Shown one piece after another: positions 1-9,158 of a DNA stretch of 64,000 nucleotides. The DNA lies in the NCBI RefSeq assembly GCF_020023385.1, contig NZ_JAIQCL010000008.1, forward strand, positions 1-64,000, written 5' to 3'. How positions within the stretch are numbered: the stretch's first letter is position 1; every line of letters starts with the position of its first letter. The position numbers and the translations under genes were made by a program. The notes below the pieces were generated by a model. It saw nothing but the letters and a program-made list of their open reading frames with translations. It did no database searches and had not been told where the DNA came from. This stretch comes from Planococcus circulans. Lineage in GTDB: Bacteria > Bacillota > Bacilli > Bacillales_A > Planococcaceae.

Positions 1-69
1 AAAGAGAGAAGCTTGCTAGTCTGTTCTAGAAAAAATAGTCCCAACAAATCTAGAAAATCCTTCACTCAA

Positions 70-127
70 GGATCCGGAGCGCCAGGCGGCGAGTTCGCGG
101 AAAGCGTCCGCCTGAAGCGCAGGATCC
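70..127. repeat. Imperfect inverted repeat of a GC-rich dispersed family
   Basis: GGATCC boxes at both ends enclose an imperfect stem (AGGCGG pairing with CCGCCT, GCGC with GCGC). The core GCGGAAAGCGTCCGCCTG recurs with one mismatch (GCGGAAAGCATCCGCCTG) near 63930. I infer a REP-like intergenic repeat; no gene is seen in 1-190. Confidence 0.6.
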
Positions 128-194
128 GGTATAAACAGGATCAAATGTGTATTCATTCTTTAAATGACATCAATATTCTTTTGTCTACAAGCTC

Positions 195-224
195 AGACGG
201 CAGGAAATACCTGCCGTCTTTTTC
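195..224 (+). terminator. Rho-independent terminator of an upstream plus-strand gene
   Basis: Perfect 10-bp stem AGACGGCAGG / CCTGCCGTCT with a five-base loop, followed by a T run only on the plus strand. It faces the convergent amidohydrolase gene and probably ends a gene lying before the window. Confidence 0.8.
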
Positions 225-1521
225 ATGCTTTGCTTAGTTTCAATGCGGAGCGGTACAGTAAGTCGACAGCTGCCAACATTGATGCTTCATCAAAATCGAA
301 CCTTTCGTTGTGGTGGCCGGCTGCTAAGTCACTGCCGACGATGCAATAGGTGGCCAATCCACCATGCGCTTTTACCTGTTCCATATAATAGGTCGCATCT
401 TCGGACCCTGCCGAATCAGTGGACCAGTCAATGGTGTTGGTGAAGTAAGGTGAGCTTTGGGCAACTTCATGCAAGCTTTCAACCAGCTCTTTGCTCGGAA
501 TGCTGCTTTTGGCTTCGCCCACCACTTCTGTAGAGACTTCGACGCCATACATGGCTGCAGCTCCTTCAAGAACTGCAAAAGCCTGTGTCCGGATGTAATC
601 ATTGATTTCAGAAGTTTCTCCGCGGGTTTCAATTTTCATATGAGCAGCTGCCGGAATAATGTTGCGTCCAGAACCTGCGTTCAACACGCCGACATTGACA
701 CGCGAAGCTCCAGCCGAGTGGCGGGGAATCCCGTGCAGTCCAAGCACAGCAGAAGACGCGGCCATCAACGCATTGCGCCCTTCTTCCGGCTTGCCTCCCG
801 CATGAGAAGCCACGCCTTTGAATACCACATCCATCTTGGTGGTTGCCAGGAAACCGGCATTGCCGGCTACAAATTCACCTGTTGGAACACCGGTTCCAAG
901 GTGCATGGCGATGAAGACATCGACATCGTCAACAACGCCTGCCGCTACCATTGATTTCGCTCCACGCGTACCTTCTTCTGCCGGCTGAAAAATCAGCTTG
1001 ATCGTTCCGGCCAGTTTATCTTTGTTGTCGATGAGTATTTTCGCAAATCCAAGCCCAATCGAAGTATGCCCATCATGCGCACAAGCGTGCATCTTATCTG
1101 CGTTGACCGACTGGAAGCCATGATCGAATGGAATATGCCCTTCCGCCAATTCCTCTTGGATATCAAGAGCATCCATATCAAAGCGGTAAGCCAGCACCGG
1201 ACCCGGTCTTCCGGTTTCAAGCACAGCGACAATCCCCGTCATGCCATCCTTGAAGTTCGGCAGCCATTTTGGATCAGCGCCGTTCTCTTGTGCCCAGTTA
1301 TAATGCGCCTCCAGAACTTCTTGGCTGGGAACACCCATCCGCTGATCGGCTTTCATCACTTCCCCAGCCATCTGCAGCGGGTAGCCAAGTTCAGCTAGGC
1401 GGCTGGCGACAAGTGAAGCGGTACGCATTTCCAAGAATCCGGATTCCGCATGCTTATGCAAATCCCGCCGCCAACTGACCATCTCCTCCTGCAGCAGTTC
1501 GTCGATTAATTTCTCTGTCAC
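223..1521 (-). CDS. M20 family amidohydrolase, AbgA-like
   Basis: Zinc-dependent M20D peptidase/amidohydrolase of 432 residues. The metal-site motif HACAHDGHTS is at about residues 145-154, the catalytic glutamates are in PAEEGTRG (180-187), and a distal GHHN histidine lies near 410. Length and the extra segment around residues 55-90 fit the AbgA subunit of p-aminobenzoyl-glutamate hydrolase rather than a short hippurate hydrolase. It lies 30 bp after an AbgT-type transporter gene on the same strand, so import followed by cytoplasmic cleavage of aminoacyl or folate-breakdown amides is likely. No AbgB partner is present. The exact substrate is inference. Confidence 0.85.
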   Translation of the reverse strand: MTEKLIDELLQEEMVSWRRDLHKHAESGFLEMRTASLVASRLAELGYPLQMAGEVMKADQRMGVPSQEVLEAHYNWAQENGADPKWLPNFKDGMTGIVAVLETGRPGPVLAYRFDMDALDIQEELAEGHIPFDHGFQSVNADKMHACAHDGHTSIGLGFAKILIDNKDKLAGTIKLIFQPAEEGTRGAKSMVAAGVVDDVDVFIAMHLGTGVPTGEFVAGNAGFLATTKMDVVFKGVASHAGGKPEEGRNALMAASSAVLGLHGIPRHSAGASRVNVGVLNAGSGRNIIPAAAHMKIETRGETSEINDYIRTQAFAVLEGAAAMYGVEVSTEVVGEAKSSIPSKELVESLHEVAQSSPYFTNTIDWSTDSAGSEDATYYMEQVKAHGGLATYCIVGSDLAAGHHNERFDFDEASMLAAVDLLYRSALKLSKA

Positions 1522-1551
1522 TTGTTGTCCTCCTCAATATGATGCTTCTTT

Positions 1552-3081
1552 TTATAGATAAGGGGTGATTCCCGGTCCATATTGCAATCCTGTAAAGAAG
1601 AAAATCAGGAACAGGATGATCCAGACCACCAGGAAGGATAACGTATATGGAATCATCAATGAAATCAAGGTACCCATACCAGCCTTTTTGTCATACTCTT
1701 TCAAGAAAGAAAGCACGACGATAAAATATGGATTCAGCGGTGTCACGATATTCGTTGAGGAATCCCCCAAACGATAAGCCATCTGAGTAAATGCCGGATG
1801 ATAGCCCAATTGCATAAACAGCGGAATAAATACCGGTGCTTCCAATGCCCATTTCGCTGATCCTGAAGTGATCAGGAAGTTCAAGGAGGCTGTGAATAAG
1901 ATATATCCGACAATCAGATAGATGCCGGTAAAGTTGATTTGCGTCAAAAATTCTGCCCCGTTGACGGCAATCCAAGTTCCGATATTGGTCCACGTAAAGT
2001 AGGCGATAAACTGTGATGCAGCGAAAATAAGCACAATGAATCCAGACATATCTTTAATGGATTCAGCCATAAAGCCTACAGCATCCCCTGAATCTTTGAT
2101 GGCTCCGACTGTTTTTCCGTAGGCAATGCCGAGAACCAGGAAAAATCCAAGAATAATCGGGACAATTCCCGACAGGAATGGCGAAGGGATCATCCCGCCA
2201 TCTTCATTGCGGAGAGAAGAACCCGGCCAAACAATTAGCACCACTATGACAGCAATATAGGCAAGAGCCGCTAGCCCCGCATTGCGCAAGCCTTTGTTGG
2301 CTTTCGGGTGTTCTTCAGCACTGACATCGATAACAGCTTTTCCTTCGTATTTTCCAAGTTTCGGTTCGATAATTTTTTCAGTCACTAATCCTGCTACAAT
2401 GGTCATGACAAAAACCGAAACGATATTGAAGTACCAGTTATCCGCAGGAGTTACGATCAGCGTATCATCCAAAATGGCGGCCGCTTCCGTTGAAATCCCG
2501 GAAAGCAATGCGTCTGTTCCAACAATCAGCAGGTTTGCAGTAAATCCAGCACCGGCGCTGGCAAATCCTACTGCCAGTCCGGCAAGCGGATGGCGGCCCA
2601 GTTTGTAAAATACCATGGCTGCCAAAGGCGGGATGAGGATTTGAGCCGCATCGGAAGCGATGTTCCCCATGATCCCCACAAAAGCGATGGCATACGTTAC
2701 GATTGAAGCTGGAGCTTTCATGATCGTCTTTCGAATGGCGATTTCCAGCAATCCCACTTTCTCGGCCAATCCAATTCCCAGCATAATGGCTAATACGGTC
2801 CCTAACGGAGCAAAGCCGGTAAAGTTGGTCAGCATTGAAGTGACGATATACTGCAGACCACCCCAGGATAACAGATTTTCAATCGCCAACGTCTCTCCTG
2901 TCCCGGGATGGACAACAGAAGCACCGAATAAGCTGAAAATGAATGATGCAATGATTACACCAATTGCTAAATACACAAAAATCATGAATGGATCGGGCAA
3001 TTTATTTCCCAGCTTTTCAATGGTATTTAGAAAACGGATAAAGATTCCCTTTTTTTCCCCATTCTGTTCCGGTTTTTTCAT
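1552..3081 (-). CDS. AbgT family transporter
   Basis: Polytopic membrane protein of 509 residues with about 11-13 hydrophobic segments and the AbgT signature regions (long N-terminal helix set, NLLIVGTDALLSGIS, SSTNIVTPLNPYF near the C-terminus). Members import p-aminobenzoyl-glutamate or export sulfonamides, driven by the proton gradient. The start is the ATG at 3081, seven bases after GAGGAGG; an in-frame TTG 15 bases upstream lies inside that ribosome site and is rejected. It is followed by the AbgA-like hydrolase gene, which supports a peptide or folate-fragment scavenging role. Confidence 0.88.
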   Translation of the reverse strand: MKKPEQNGEKKGIFIRFLNTIEKLGNKLPDPFMIFVYLAIGVIIASFIFSLFGASVVHPGTGETLAIENLLSWGGLQYIVTSMLTNFTGFAPLGTVLAIMLGIGLAEKVGLLEIAIRKTIMKAPASIVTYAIAFVGIMGNIASDAAQILIPPLAAMVFYKLGRHPLAGLAVGFASAGAGFTANLLIVGTDALLSGISTEAAAILDDTLIVTPADNWYFNIVSVFVMTIVAGLVTEKIIEPKLGKYEGKAVIDVSAEEHPKANKGLRNAGLAALAYIAVIVVLIVWPGSSLRNEDGGMIPSPFLSGIVPIILGFFLVLGIAYGKTVGAIKDSGDAVGFMAESIKDMSGFIVLIFAASQFIAYFTWTNIGTWIAVNGAEFLTQINFTGIYLIVGYILFTASLNFLITSGSAKWALEAPVFIPLFMQLGYHPAFTQMAYRLGDSSTNIVTPLNPYFIVVLSFLKEYDKKAGMGTLISLMIPYTLSFLVVWIILFLIFFFTGLQYGPGITPYL

Positions 3082-3122
3082 AATACGCCTCCTCAAATTC
3101 CTGAAATCTTAACTTTTTTAAT

Positions 3123-3152
3123 AGTATAGTCAAATAAACAGCGAATAATCAA
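3123..3152 (-). promoter_or_regulatory. Sigma-A-type promoter for abgT-abgA
   Basis: Minus-strand TTGATT (3147-3152), 18-bp spacer, TATACT (3123-3128), about 40 bp upstream of the AbgT start. Both hexamers are close to consensus. Confidence 0.55.
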
Positions 3153-3205
3153 TTGATTCCGACAATTAATGAATTTTTGTTTTATATTGTACGTGTTTTA
3201 CAACA

Positions 3206-4372
3206 TTATCCTTTTAGCTTATTCAGAGCATCCACTGTCACTTTAGTCATCGTTTCAATTCCAATTTCCAAAGCGTCTTCGTCAAAAAAGAACTCCGGAT
3301 CGTGCAGGGGTTTGGGTGATTCTTCTCCTGCTTTCGAACATCCCAGCCAATAGAATGCGCCGGGAATTTTCTCCAGGAATCTGGAAAAATCCTCCCCCGC
3401 CATAGATGGGTCGACTTCCGGCAAAGCTTCTTCCCCCAGTAGACCGCTGGCACTTTCGCGCACTAACTCTGACCATTCTGGAGTGTTGATGGTGGCTCCA
3501 TAACCTTCTGCATAGTCGAAATCAATTTTCACCTCATAAGCAATCTCAAAACCTTTCACTAAGTTTTCCAGACGCCGTTTCACAGTTGCTTTGGCTTTTT
3601 TGCTATAGGTGCGGACCGTTCCGTTCAACACGACCTGATCCGCTATGACATTGTAACGATAGCCGCCTTCGATCGTACCGATGGTTATCACGGCGGATTC
3701 CAAGGGATTTACGTTCCGGCTGACAATTGACTGCAGAGATGAGATGAATTCAGCCGTCACGACAATGGCGTCTTTTCCTTGGTGGGGCATACTGGCATGT
3801 CCGCCTGCTCCTTTGATTGTGAAAGACAGTTTATCTGATGCGCCCATCATTTCTTTGTCGCGTACACCAATCTGTCCGACTGGCAAATCGGGCCATACAT
3901 GCTGTCCGAAAATGACATCCGGCTGGAATTCATCGAAGACGCCATCTTCCATCATCGGTCTCGCTCCACCGATGGGCGAAGCTTCTTCATTTGGCTGAAA
4001 AACGAGCAACACACGACCAGACAGCTGCTCTTTCATTTCCTGCAGTTTAAAGGCTGTTCCCAAGAGCATTGATGTATGTGCGTCATGGCCACAGGCATGC
4101 ATCTTGCCGTCCACTTTGGATTTAAATTCGACAGCGGTCTTCTCCAGAATCGGAAGAGCATCAATATCAGCCCGGAGCGCTACCGTTCCGCCCTCTCCTT
4201 TGCCTTCGATAATGCCCAGTACACCCGTTTTCGCAAAACCTGTTTTAAAGGGGATGCCGGCCTTTTGCAGCTCTTCCTGAATCCGTTTAGAAGTTTCCCA
4301 TTCTTCTCCGCCCAGTTCCGGATTTTGATGCAGAGCTCTTCTGATTTCCTTTACTTGGTCGATTACTGCCAT
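3206..4372 (-). CDS. M20 family amidohydrolase (N-acyl amino acid hydrolase type)
   Basis: 388-residue M20D enzyme. The motif HACGHDAHTS at residues 92-101 supplies the Cys/His/Asp metal ligands, the catalytic glutamates are in QPNEEASPIGG (about 126-136), and the lid-domain motif HASMPHQGKDA is present. This family cleaves N-acyl or aminobenzoyl amides of amino acids (hippurate hydrolase, aminoacylase, IAA-amino acid hydrolase). It is transcribed toward abgT but separated by 124 bp with its own promoter region, so it may be independent. Substrate cannot be assigned from sequence. Confidence 0.85.
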   Translation of the reverse strand: MAVIDQVKEIRRALHQNPELGGEEWETSKRIQEELQKAGIPFKTGFAKTGVLGIIEGKGEGGTVALRADIDALPILEKTAVEFKSKVDGKMHACGHDAHTSMLLGTAFKLQEMKEQLSGRVLLVFQPNEEASPIGGARPMMEDGVFDEFQPDVIFGQHVWPDLPVGQIGVRDKEMMGASDKLSFTIKGAGGHASMPHQGKDAIVVTAEFISSLQSIVSRNVNPLESAVITIGTIEGGYRYNVIADQVVLNGTVRTYSKKAKATVKRRLENLVKGFEIAYEVKIDFDYAEGYGATINTPEWSELVRESASGLLGEEALPEVDPSMAGEDFSRFLEKIPGAFYWLGCSKAGEESPKPLHDPEFFFDEDALEIGIETMTKVTVDALNKLKG

Positions 4373-4452
4373 CGCTTTTCATCCTCTCTGTTTTACTGAC
4401 TCACTTCGAGAATAGCACAGTTGAAAAAAGCTGTGTACAAAATTCTGAATTC

Positions 4453-4470
4453 AGTAGTAATTATGCTACT
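4453..4470. promoter_or_regulatory. Inverted repeat in a divergent promoter region
   Basis: AGTAG-N8-CTACT between the divergent M20 hydrolase and carbamoylase genes, next to a TACTAT -10-like box for the plus-strand gene. It may be an operator; no regulator gene is adjacent. Confidence 0.25.
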
Positions 4471-4506
4471 ATTGAAGGACAATTTCATGGGAAGGGATGA
4501 ACATGG

Positions 4507-5745
4507 ATGAAAATGAAAATTAATATAAACCGATTGATGTCGGCTATCGAGGCTTATGCTAAGTATGGACAAGTCGAAGGCGGCGGGGTAACTCGGCCCA
4601 GTTTTTCTACTGCCGATTACCAGGTACGGGAGCTTTTCAGACAGGAGCTGGAGGCTCTCGGCATGACTGTATCCGTCGATGCCATCGCCAATATTTGGGG
4701 AACTTTACCGGGGTCTGACGAGATGAGTCCTCCACTGGTGATAGGGTCTCACCTTGACACCGTTCCAAATGGAGGCAAGTATGACGGTGCTTTAGGCGTT
4801 TTGGTTGCCAAGGAAATTGTAGAGACTTTAAAAGAACATCAAGTCACACTGGCCCATCCTCTGCAAATTGTCTCCTTCACTGCTGAAGAAGCCAATGAAT
4901 TTAATTTTTCGACCATGGGTAGCCGGGCTTTGAGCGGAAAGCTCAGCTCAGAGGAATTGCTGGCGGCAGAAGACCGCTCTGGAAGAACCCTGGCTGCAGC
5001 AGTTGAAAAAGCCGGCGGCGACCTTTCAAAGGTCGGCACCGGCAACAAGAAAACAATGGCCGCCTATTTCGAATTGCACATCGAGCAAGGAAGCAAGCTG
5101 GAGAACGAAAACTTATCCGTCGGGATCGTCGACAGTATTGTCGGAATCTACCGGGATCTGATTACGATTGATGGCCAGCAAAACCATTCCGGTACCACCA
5201 TCATGAAGAACCGGAAAGATGCACTCGTGGCTGCCGGTGAAATGGTGGCAGAAGTGCAGAAGTTGGCGATTGCCCTCGACAGCGATACCGTCGCCACTGT
5301 CGGCAAATTCGAAGTGTTTCCAAATGCCGCCAATATCATCCCGGGCCGTGTCGAGTTTACGCTTGAAGTACGTTCTGCTGACGGACAGGAACGCAGAAAC
5401 CTGGTTCAGTGCATCCATAATTCGTTTCGTATGATTGAAGAAAGACATGGCGTTAAAATGGCGATTGCCAATAACTACAACACACAGGAATGCGATTTCA
5501 ACAGGCAGCTAATCGGTTTCATGGAAGAGGCGGCTGCCGAATCCGGTATTCGTTACACCGTTCTGCCAAGTATGGCCGGACACGATGCCATGAATCTGGC
5601 GGCAATGACCAAGTCCGTCATGGTCTTCGTCAAAAGCATAAACGGCATCAGCCATAGCCCGCAGGAATTGAGTCTTCCGGAAGACATCGAAAAGAGTGCC
5701 AATGTCCTGCTGAACGCTTTAATGAAAGCAGATCAGGCTCTTTAA
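4507..5745 (+). CDS. M20 family N-carbamoyl-L-amino acid hydrolase / allantoate amidohydrolase
   Basis: 412-residue amidase of the hydantoinase/carbamoylase family. GSHLDTVPNGGKYDGALGV (residues 80-98) holds the first metal ligands, TAEEANEF (125-132) the bridging glutamates, and ELHIEQG the third ligand region. The usual role is hydrolysis of carbamoylated amino acids or ureidoglycolate/allantoate in nitrogen salvage. The ATG at 4507 follows GGGAAGGG by ten bases; another ATG two codons later is possible. It is divergent from the previous M20 gene and stands alone before a strong terminator. Allantoate versus carbamoyl amino acid as substrate is unresolved. Confidence 0.85.
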   Translation: MKMKININRLMSAIEAYAKYGQVEGGGVTRPSFSTADYQVRELFRQELEALGMTVSVDAIANIWGTLPGSDEMSPPLVIGSHLDTVPNGGKYDGALGVLVAKEIVETLKEHQVTLAHPLQIVSFTAEEANEFNFSTMGSRALSGKLSSEELLAAEDRSGRTLAAAVEKAGGDLSKVGTGNKKTMAAYFELHIEQGSKLENENLSVGIVDSIVGIYRDLITIDGQQNHSGTTIMKNRKDALVAAGEMVAEVQKLAIALDSDTVATVGKFEVFPNAANIIPGRVEFTLEVRSADGQERRNLVQCIHNSFRMIEERHGVKMAIANNYNTQECDFNRQLIGFMEEAAAESGIRYTVLPSMAGHDAMNLAAMTKSVMVFVKSINGISHSPQELSLPEDIEKSANVLLNALMKADQAL

Positions 5746-5777
5746 AACTCTGCTTTCTGTATTTTCAGCAAAAAAAT

Positions 5778-5816
5778 AAACCGTTTATCAGTTCAAAACT
5801 GATAAACGGTTTTTAA
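5778..5816. terminator. Bidirectional terminator between convergent genes
   Basis: Perfect 15-bp stem (AAACCGTTTATCAGT and its complement), five-base loop, T tract on the plus side and an A tract giving T on the minus side. It separates the carbamoylase gene from the end of the Ter cluster. Confidence 0.92.
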
Positions 5817-5820
5817 TTAA

Positions 5821-6399
5821 TTAGCCTAAGCCATAATCATTCACTAATGCCGCAAGGCCGCCCTGATAGCCGCTGCCGATTGCGTTGAACTTCCATTCAT
5901 TGCCATGGCGATACAATTCGCCGACCACTAGAGCCGTTTCAATTGAGAAATCTTCCCCAAGGTCGTAACGGATCAATTCTTCGTTTGAATTTTCGTTCAC
6001 AATGCGGATAAAGGCATTCGACACCTGGCCGAAGTTTTGTCCGCGGCTGTCCGCTTCATGGATGGTTACAGTGAAACTGATTTTATGGACATCAGCAGGA
6101 ACATTCGGCAAGTCGACAATCACTTGCTCATCATCGCCTTCTCCTTCTCCTGTTAAATTATCGCCTGTATGGGTAACCGCGCCACCCGCACCAACCAAGT
6201 TGTTATAGAAGATAAAATCTTCCGGCCCACGTGATTTACCATTTTCCCCCACAAGGAAGACTGAAGCATCCAAATCGAAATCTCCGCCACCGCTGTATTT
6301 ATTGGTATCCCAGCCTAAACCGACGACCACTTTTGTTAGGCCCGGATTTGTTTTCGTTAAGTCGATCTTCTGTCCTTTTGAAAGATTGATAGTTGACAT
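5821..6399 (-). CDS. TerD family protein (distal copy)
   Basis: 192-residue TerD-domain protein starting [16 protein letters not shown]. The calcium-binding acidic motifs [18 protein letters not shown] and [15 protein letters not shown] are intact, and the C-terminal [20 protein letters not shown] signature is present. TerD proteins are cytosolic Ca2+-binding stress proteins, named for tellurite resistance and implicated in envelope and chemical stress. This is the last gene of the Ter cluster, 18 bp after the TelA-like gene, with CGGAGGAGG before the ATG. It is closely similar to the TerD copy at 13634-14212. Confidence 0.93.
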   Translation of the reverse strand: MSTINLSKGQKIDLTKTNPGLTKVVVGLGWDTNKYSGGGDFDLDASVFLVGENGKSRGPEDFIFYNNLVGAGGAVTHTGDNLTGEGEGDDEQVIVDLPNVPADVHKISFTVTIHEADSRGQNFGQVSNAFIRIVNENSNEELIRYDLGEDFSIETALVVGELYRHGNEWKFNAIGSGYQGGLAALVNDYGLG

Positions 6400-6417
6400 A
6401 TTGATTTCCTCCTCCGA

Positions 6418-7500
6418 TTAATTAGCTTTGCGTTGCGTGTCTTCGTATTTTTTCTGCAACTCTTCGATGCGGAGACGGCCTTCTTCACGCATTTTGCGAT
6501 TTTCCTGTTCAATCTCACGCGTGTCATTCATCCCCTGCATAATAGTCTCCCATGTTTGTTCAATCGTTTCAATCTTGATGCTCGGTTGGCCGGACATTCT
6601 AGCGATATCAACACTTTGGCGTGAAATGTCGTTGGCATTGTTCAATAGCATCTCATTGGTGCGCCGGTCCAATTCGCTCATGGATTCAGCCACCAGGTTC
6701 TGCCGTTTTGCCGCAATGGCATTGATCAAGCCTGTTTTGAAGATCGGGATGGTCGTCACAAAAGCCGAGTTGATTTTACCGATTAATTTTGTATTCCCGC
6801 GTTGCAGCATGCGGATTTGAGGTGCTGACTGATAAGATACCTGTTTAGCCATTTCAAGATCATAAACCCGCTGTTCCAGAAGCTCGATAGCATTCTGCAG
6901 GGAATTCAGTTCCATCAAGGCCATTTGGTCACCGGACTCCGCTTTTGCACGGACGGCTGGTTCCTGGGCTTTCAGTTCCTCGACTTTGATATCGCCGGCC
7001 GCGATGTATTTCTCCAATTCCATGAAATAATTGAAATTTTGATTATATAATTCTTCCAACGTAGTCGTTGATTTTTTCATTTCGCCTTCGTACTTGGTGA
7101 TTTCAACATATACTTTGTCGATTTCAGTACCCATGGTCTGGTATTTATTGAAGAGCTGCTCAATCACTTTATTGCCTTTATTGAAGATTTTATTGAGGAA
7201 ACCTTTCTTTTCAACAAAATCCTTCTTGTCGAATTTATCCATGATTTTGCCGAGTTGCTTCAGCAATTCACTGGATTCTTCCATGCTGTTTGCCTGGACG
7301 GAATTCAGGACCTTCCCTGTAAAAGCGGAAATCTCATTGGCTGGCTCGCGGCCGAATTCCAATAAAGCGATTTGGTTTTTCGGATCGATCTTTGAAGCCA
7401 ATTGAAGGACTTCAGGGTCTTTCTTCAATTGAACTTTGAGTTGGGTTTCATCTTTCATCACCAATTCTTGCTGTTCGATTTGATCTGGCATATTCGTCAT
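6418..7500 (-). CDS. yceH: TelA/YceH family toxic anion resistance protein
   Basis: 360-residue largely alpha-helical protein rich in Glu, Lys and Gln with long coiled-coil stretches and no membrane segment. It matches the TelA (KlaA) family called YceH in Bacillus subtilis, linked to resistance against tellurite, nisin and cell-wall agents; its biochemical role is unknown. AAAGGAGTG precedes the ATG by about seven bases. It lies between yceG-like and terD genes, as in B. subtilis yceCDEFGH, except that no TerC-type membrane protein (yceF) is present. Confidence 0.9.
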   Translation of the reverse strand: MTNMPDQIEQQELVMKDETQLKVQLKKDPEVLQLASKIDPKNQIALLEFGREPANEISAFTGKVLNSVQANSMEESSELLKQLGKIMDKFDKKDFVEKKGFLNKIFNKGNKVIEQLFNKYQTMGTEIDKVYVEITKYEGEMKKSTTTLEELYNQNFNYFMELEKYIAAGDIKVEELKAQEPAVRAKAESGDQMALMELNSLQNAIELLEQRVYDLEMAKQVSYQSAPQIRMLQRGNTKLIGKINSAFVTTIPIFKTGLINAIAAKRQNLVAESMSELDRRTNEMLLNNANDISRQSVDIARMSGQPSIKIETIEQTWETIMQGMNDTREIEQENRKMREEGRLRIEELQKKYEDTQRKAN

Positions 7501-7520
7501 CCGATTTCACTCCTTTGTGG

Positions 7521-9134
7521 CTACAGCCATTTTCTGAATATCTTTTTCACTACGGAAGGCTCCCGGTACGGCTCGTTGAAGCTCCGCTCATCCAGCCAAT
7601 GTGTATCGAACGATTCGGGATCCACCCAGCGTTCAATGTCTTGATGCCCTTGCGGATTGATGATGATGACATCGAGTCCGAAGACATGGATCAAGGCGAT
7701 TGCGTTGGCATCCGCCCGGCTCAATTCGCCATCTTTTTCTTCGTTGTAAAACAACATCGTCGGTACGAATTGCGGATAATCGAACAATTGGATCAATTGA
7801 ACCACCGAATCCGGCAGCGACATGGACTGGGAAAAAGCATAGAGCTGCAGGTCTTCAAACGATTCACCGCTTAGCGGCAGCAGGATCGGCTTTTCAACAT
7901 GCCGCGCTATCGCTGCTGCAATGGCAGTCTGGACGCCGTCCGGCAACTTATTGTACTTCCACCAATGTGCGGCTTTCATTTTTTCCGGGTCGAGCTGTCC
8001 GTCTTTTCCAAGAGCGGCGCGGTAATGAAATTGTTGATTGCCTTTTCGTTCTTCCATAAAAGGAAAACTGCGTACCAATTTTGTATCTTCACGCTCCGTT
8101 AAGTTATGGACATTATCCCAAAAGCGTTTACGGTCTTTTTCGATGCCCATGAGCTTAGAGAAAACAACAGGAATGTTGACGCTTCCACTTGCTACTGAAA
8201 ACGAGGGGCGGACCATCGCTCGTTCTTTGGCGAGCATGAAAGCTTCATCCATCGTCGTTTTCAATCGCACCGAATGTGTCCGGTAGGATTTGAATTGGAA
8301 CGGCTTGTAAAGCCCGGAATCATCATGATGCAACAGCCGATCCACTTCCTGGGTTGCCCGGTAAGCGACCGTTCCGACACGTTTCGGCTTTTCTTCCGGA
8401 AAAGGCAGAAGCGACTCGGTGTTCACTTGGAAGCTGTGGCTGTGAAGGCCTTCTTTTCCAATTGCCTGTTCGAACCAGCCTTCGCCTTTCGGATCATAGA
8501 CGATTACGTGGAAGCCGAAATCAGCTGCCAATTTCAAAAACCAGGTTTCACTTTCCGAAGCGCTGCCATACCACAAAAAGCCCGGCAGCCCTTTTTCAAG
8601 ATCCAACTTTTCTATTTCAGGGTCGATATGGTTGAACATCCATTTGACTAGATCAGTCGTTACACGACGGAAAGAAGAATGGGTCGTGCTCCCGCCAGAT
8701 TGCTCCTGAAATGCTTTCAGGATGTCGATCAGTACAACGCGGAGGCGTCTGTTCAGTCCGGGATCTTTTAATCTGGGAAGAAGGCCTTTACCGTCAAGGA
8801 ACGCTACCATGCGATTCGGGGACAGGCCTTTTTCCTTTTTATTCATTTCAAACAGATCCTGCAATGTCCGGAGCCGATCCTGCTCAATATGCTTATTCAT
8901 TTTATCCGATAGACGGATTAGCCGCCCTTCTGCTGCTTCGATGACGTCATAGATGGAGGCGAAATATTCGTCGGCATCAAGTGTCATGCCCATCACCTGT
9001 CCAAGCAGCTGCGGATACGTAATCTGATCTTCTTCAATTTTAGTTTCGCTGTGATCCACTATCGGTTTTTTCAGCCATTCCCCGATCTTTTCCGGATCCC
9101 AGGTTTTGGCGGGGATCGGATGCAATTGAACCAT
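7521..9134 (-). CDS. yceG: YceG family Ter-operon protein
   Basis: 537 residues, the same length as B. subtilis YceG. No recognisable catalytic motif or membrane segment is visible. It looks soluble, with repeated mixed alpha/beta character. The family (YceG_bac) occurs almost only in Ter gene clusters and has been proposed to work with TelA and TerD proteins; function is not established. The start follows AAGGAGAG by seven bases. It lies 24 bp after the HAD phosphatase gene and 20 bp before the TelA gene, consistent with one transcript. Confidence 0.85.
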   Translation of the reverse strand: MVQLHPIPAKTWDPEKIGEWLKKPIVDHSETKIEEDQITYPQLLGQVMGMTLDADEYFASIYDVIEAAEGRLIRLSDKMNKHIEQDRLRTLQDLFEMNKKEKGLSPNRMVAFLDGKGLLPRLKDPGLNRRLRVVLIDILKAFQEQSGGSTTHSSFRRVTTDLVKWMFNHIDPEIEKLDLEKGLPGFLWYGSASESETWFLKLAADFGFHVIVYDPKGEGWFEQAIGKEGLHSHSFQVNTESLLPFPEEKPKRVGTVAYRATQEVDRLLHHDDSGLYKPFQFKSYRTHSVRLKTTMDEAFMLAKERAMVRPSFSVASGSVNIPVVFSKLMGIEKDRKRFWDNVHNLTEREDTKLVRSFPFMEERKGNQQFHYRAALGKDGQLDPEKMKAAHWWKYNKLPDGVQTAIAAAIARHVEKPILLPLSGESFEDLQLYAFSQSMSLPDSVVQLIQLFDYPQFVPTMLFYNEEKDGELSRADANAIALIHVFGLDVIIINPQGHQDIERWVDPESFDTHWLDERSFNEPYREPSVVKKIFRKWL

Positions 9135-9158
9135 CGGAATCTCTCCTTGCTTTGTTGC

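Noticed and set aside
457-954. 165-codon plus-strand ORF
   Set aside because: Shadow of the AbgA-like gene, whose motifs are complete on the minus strand.
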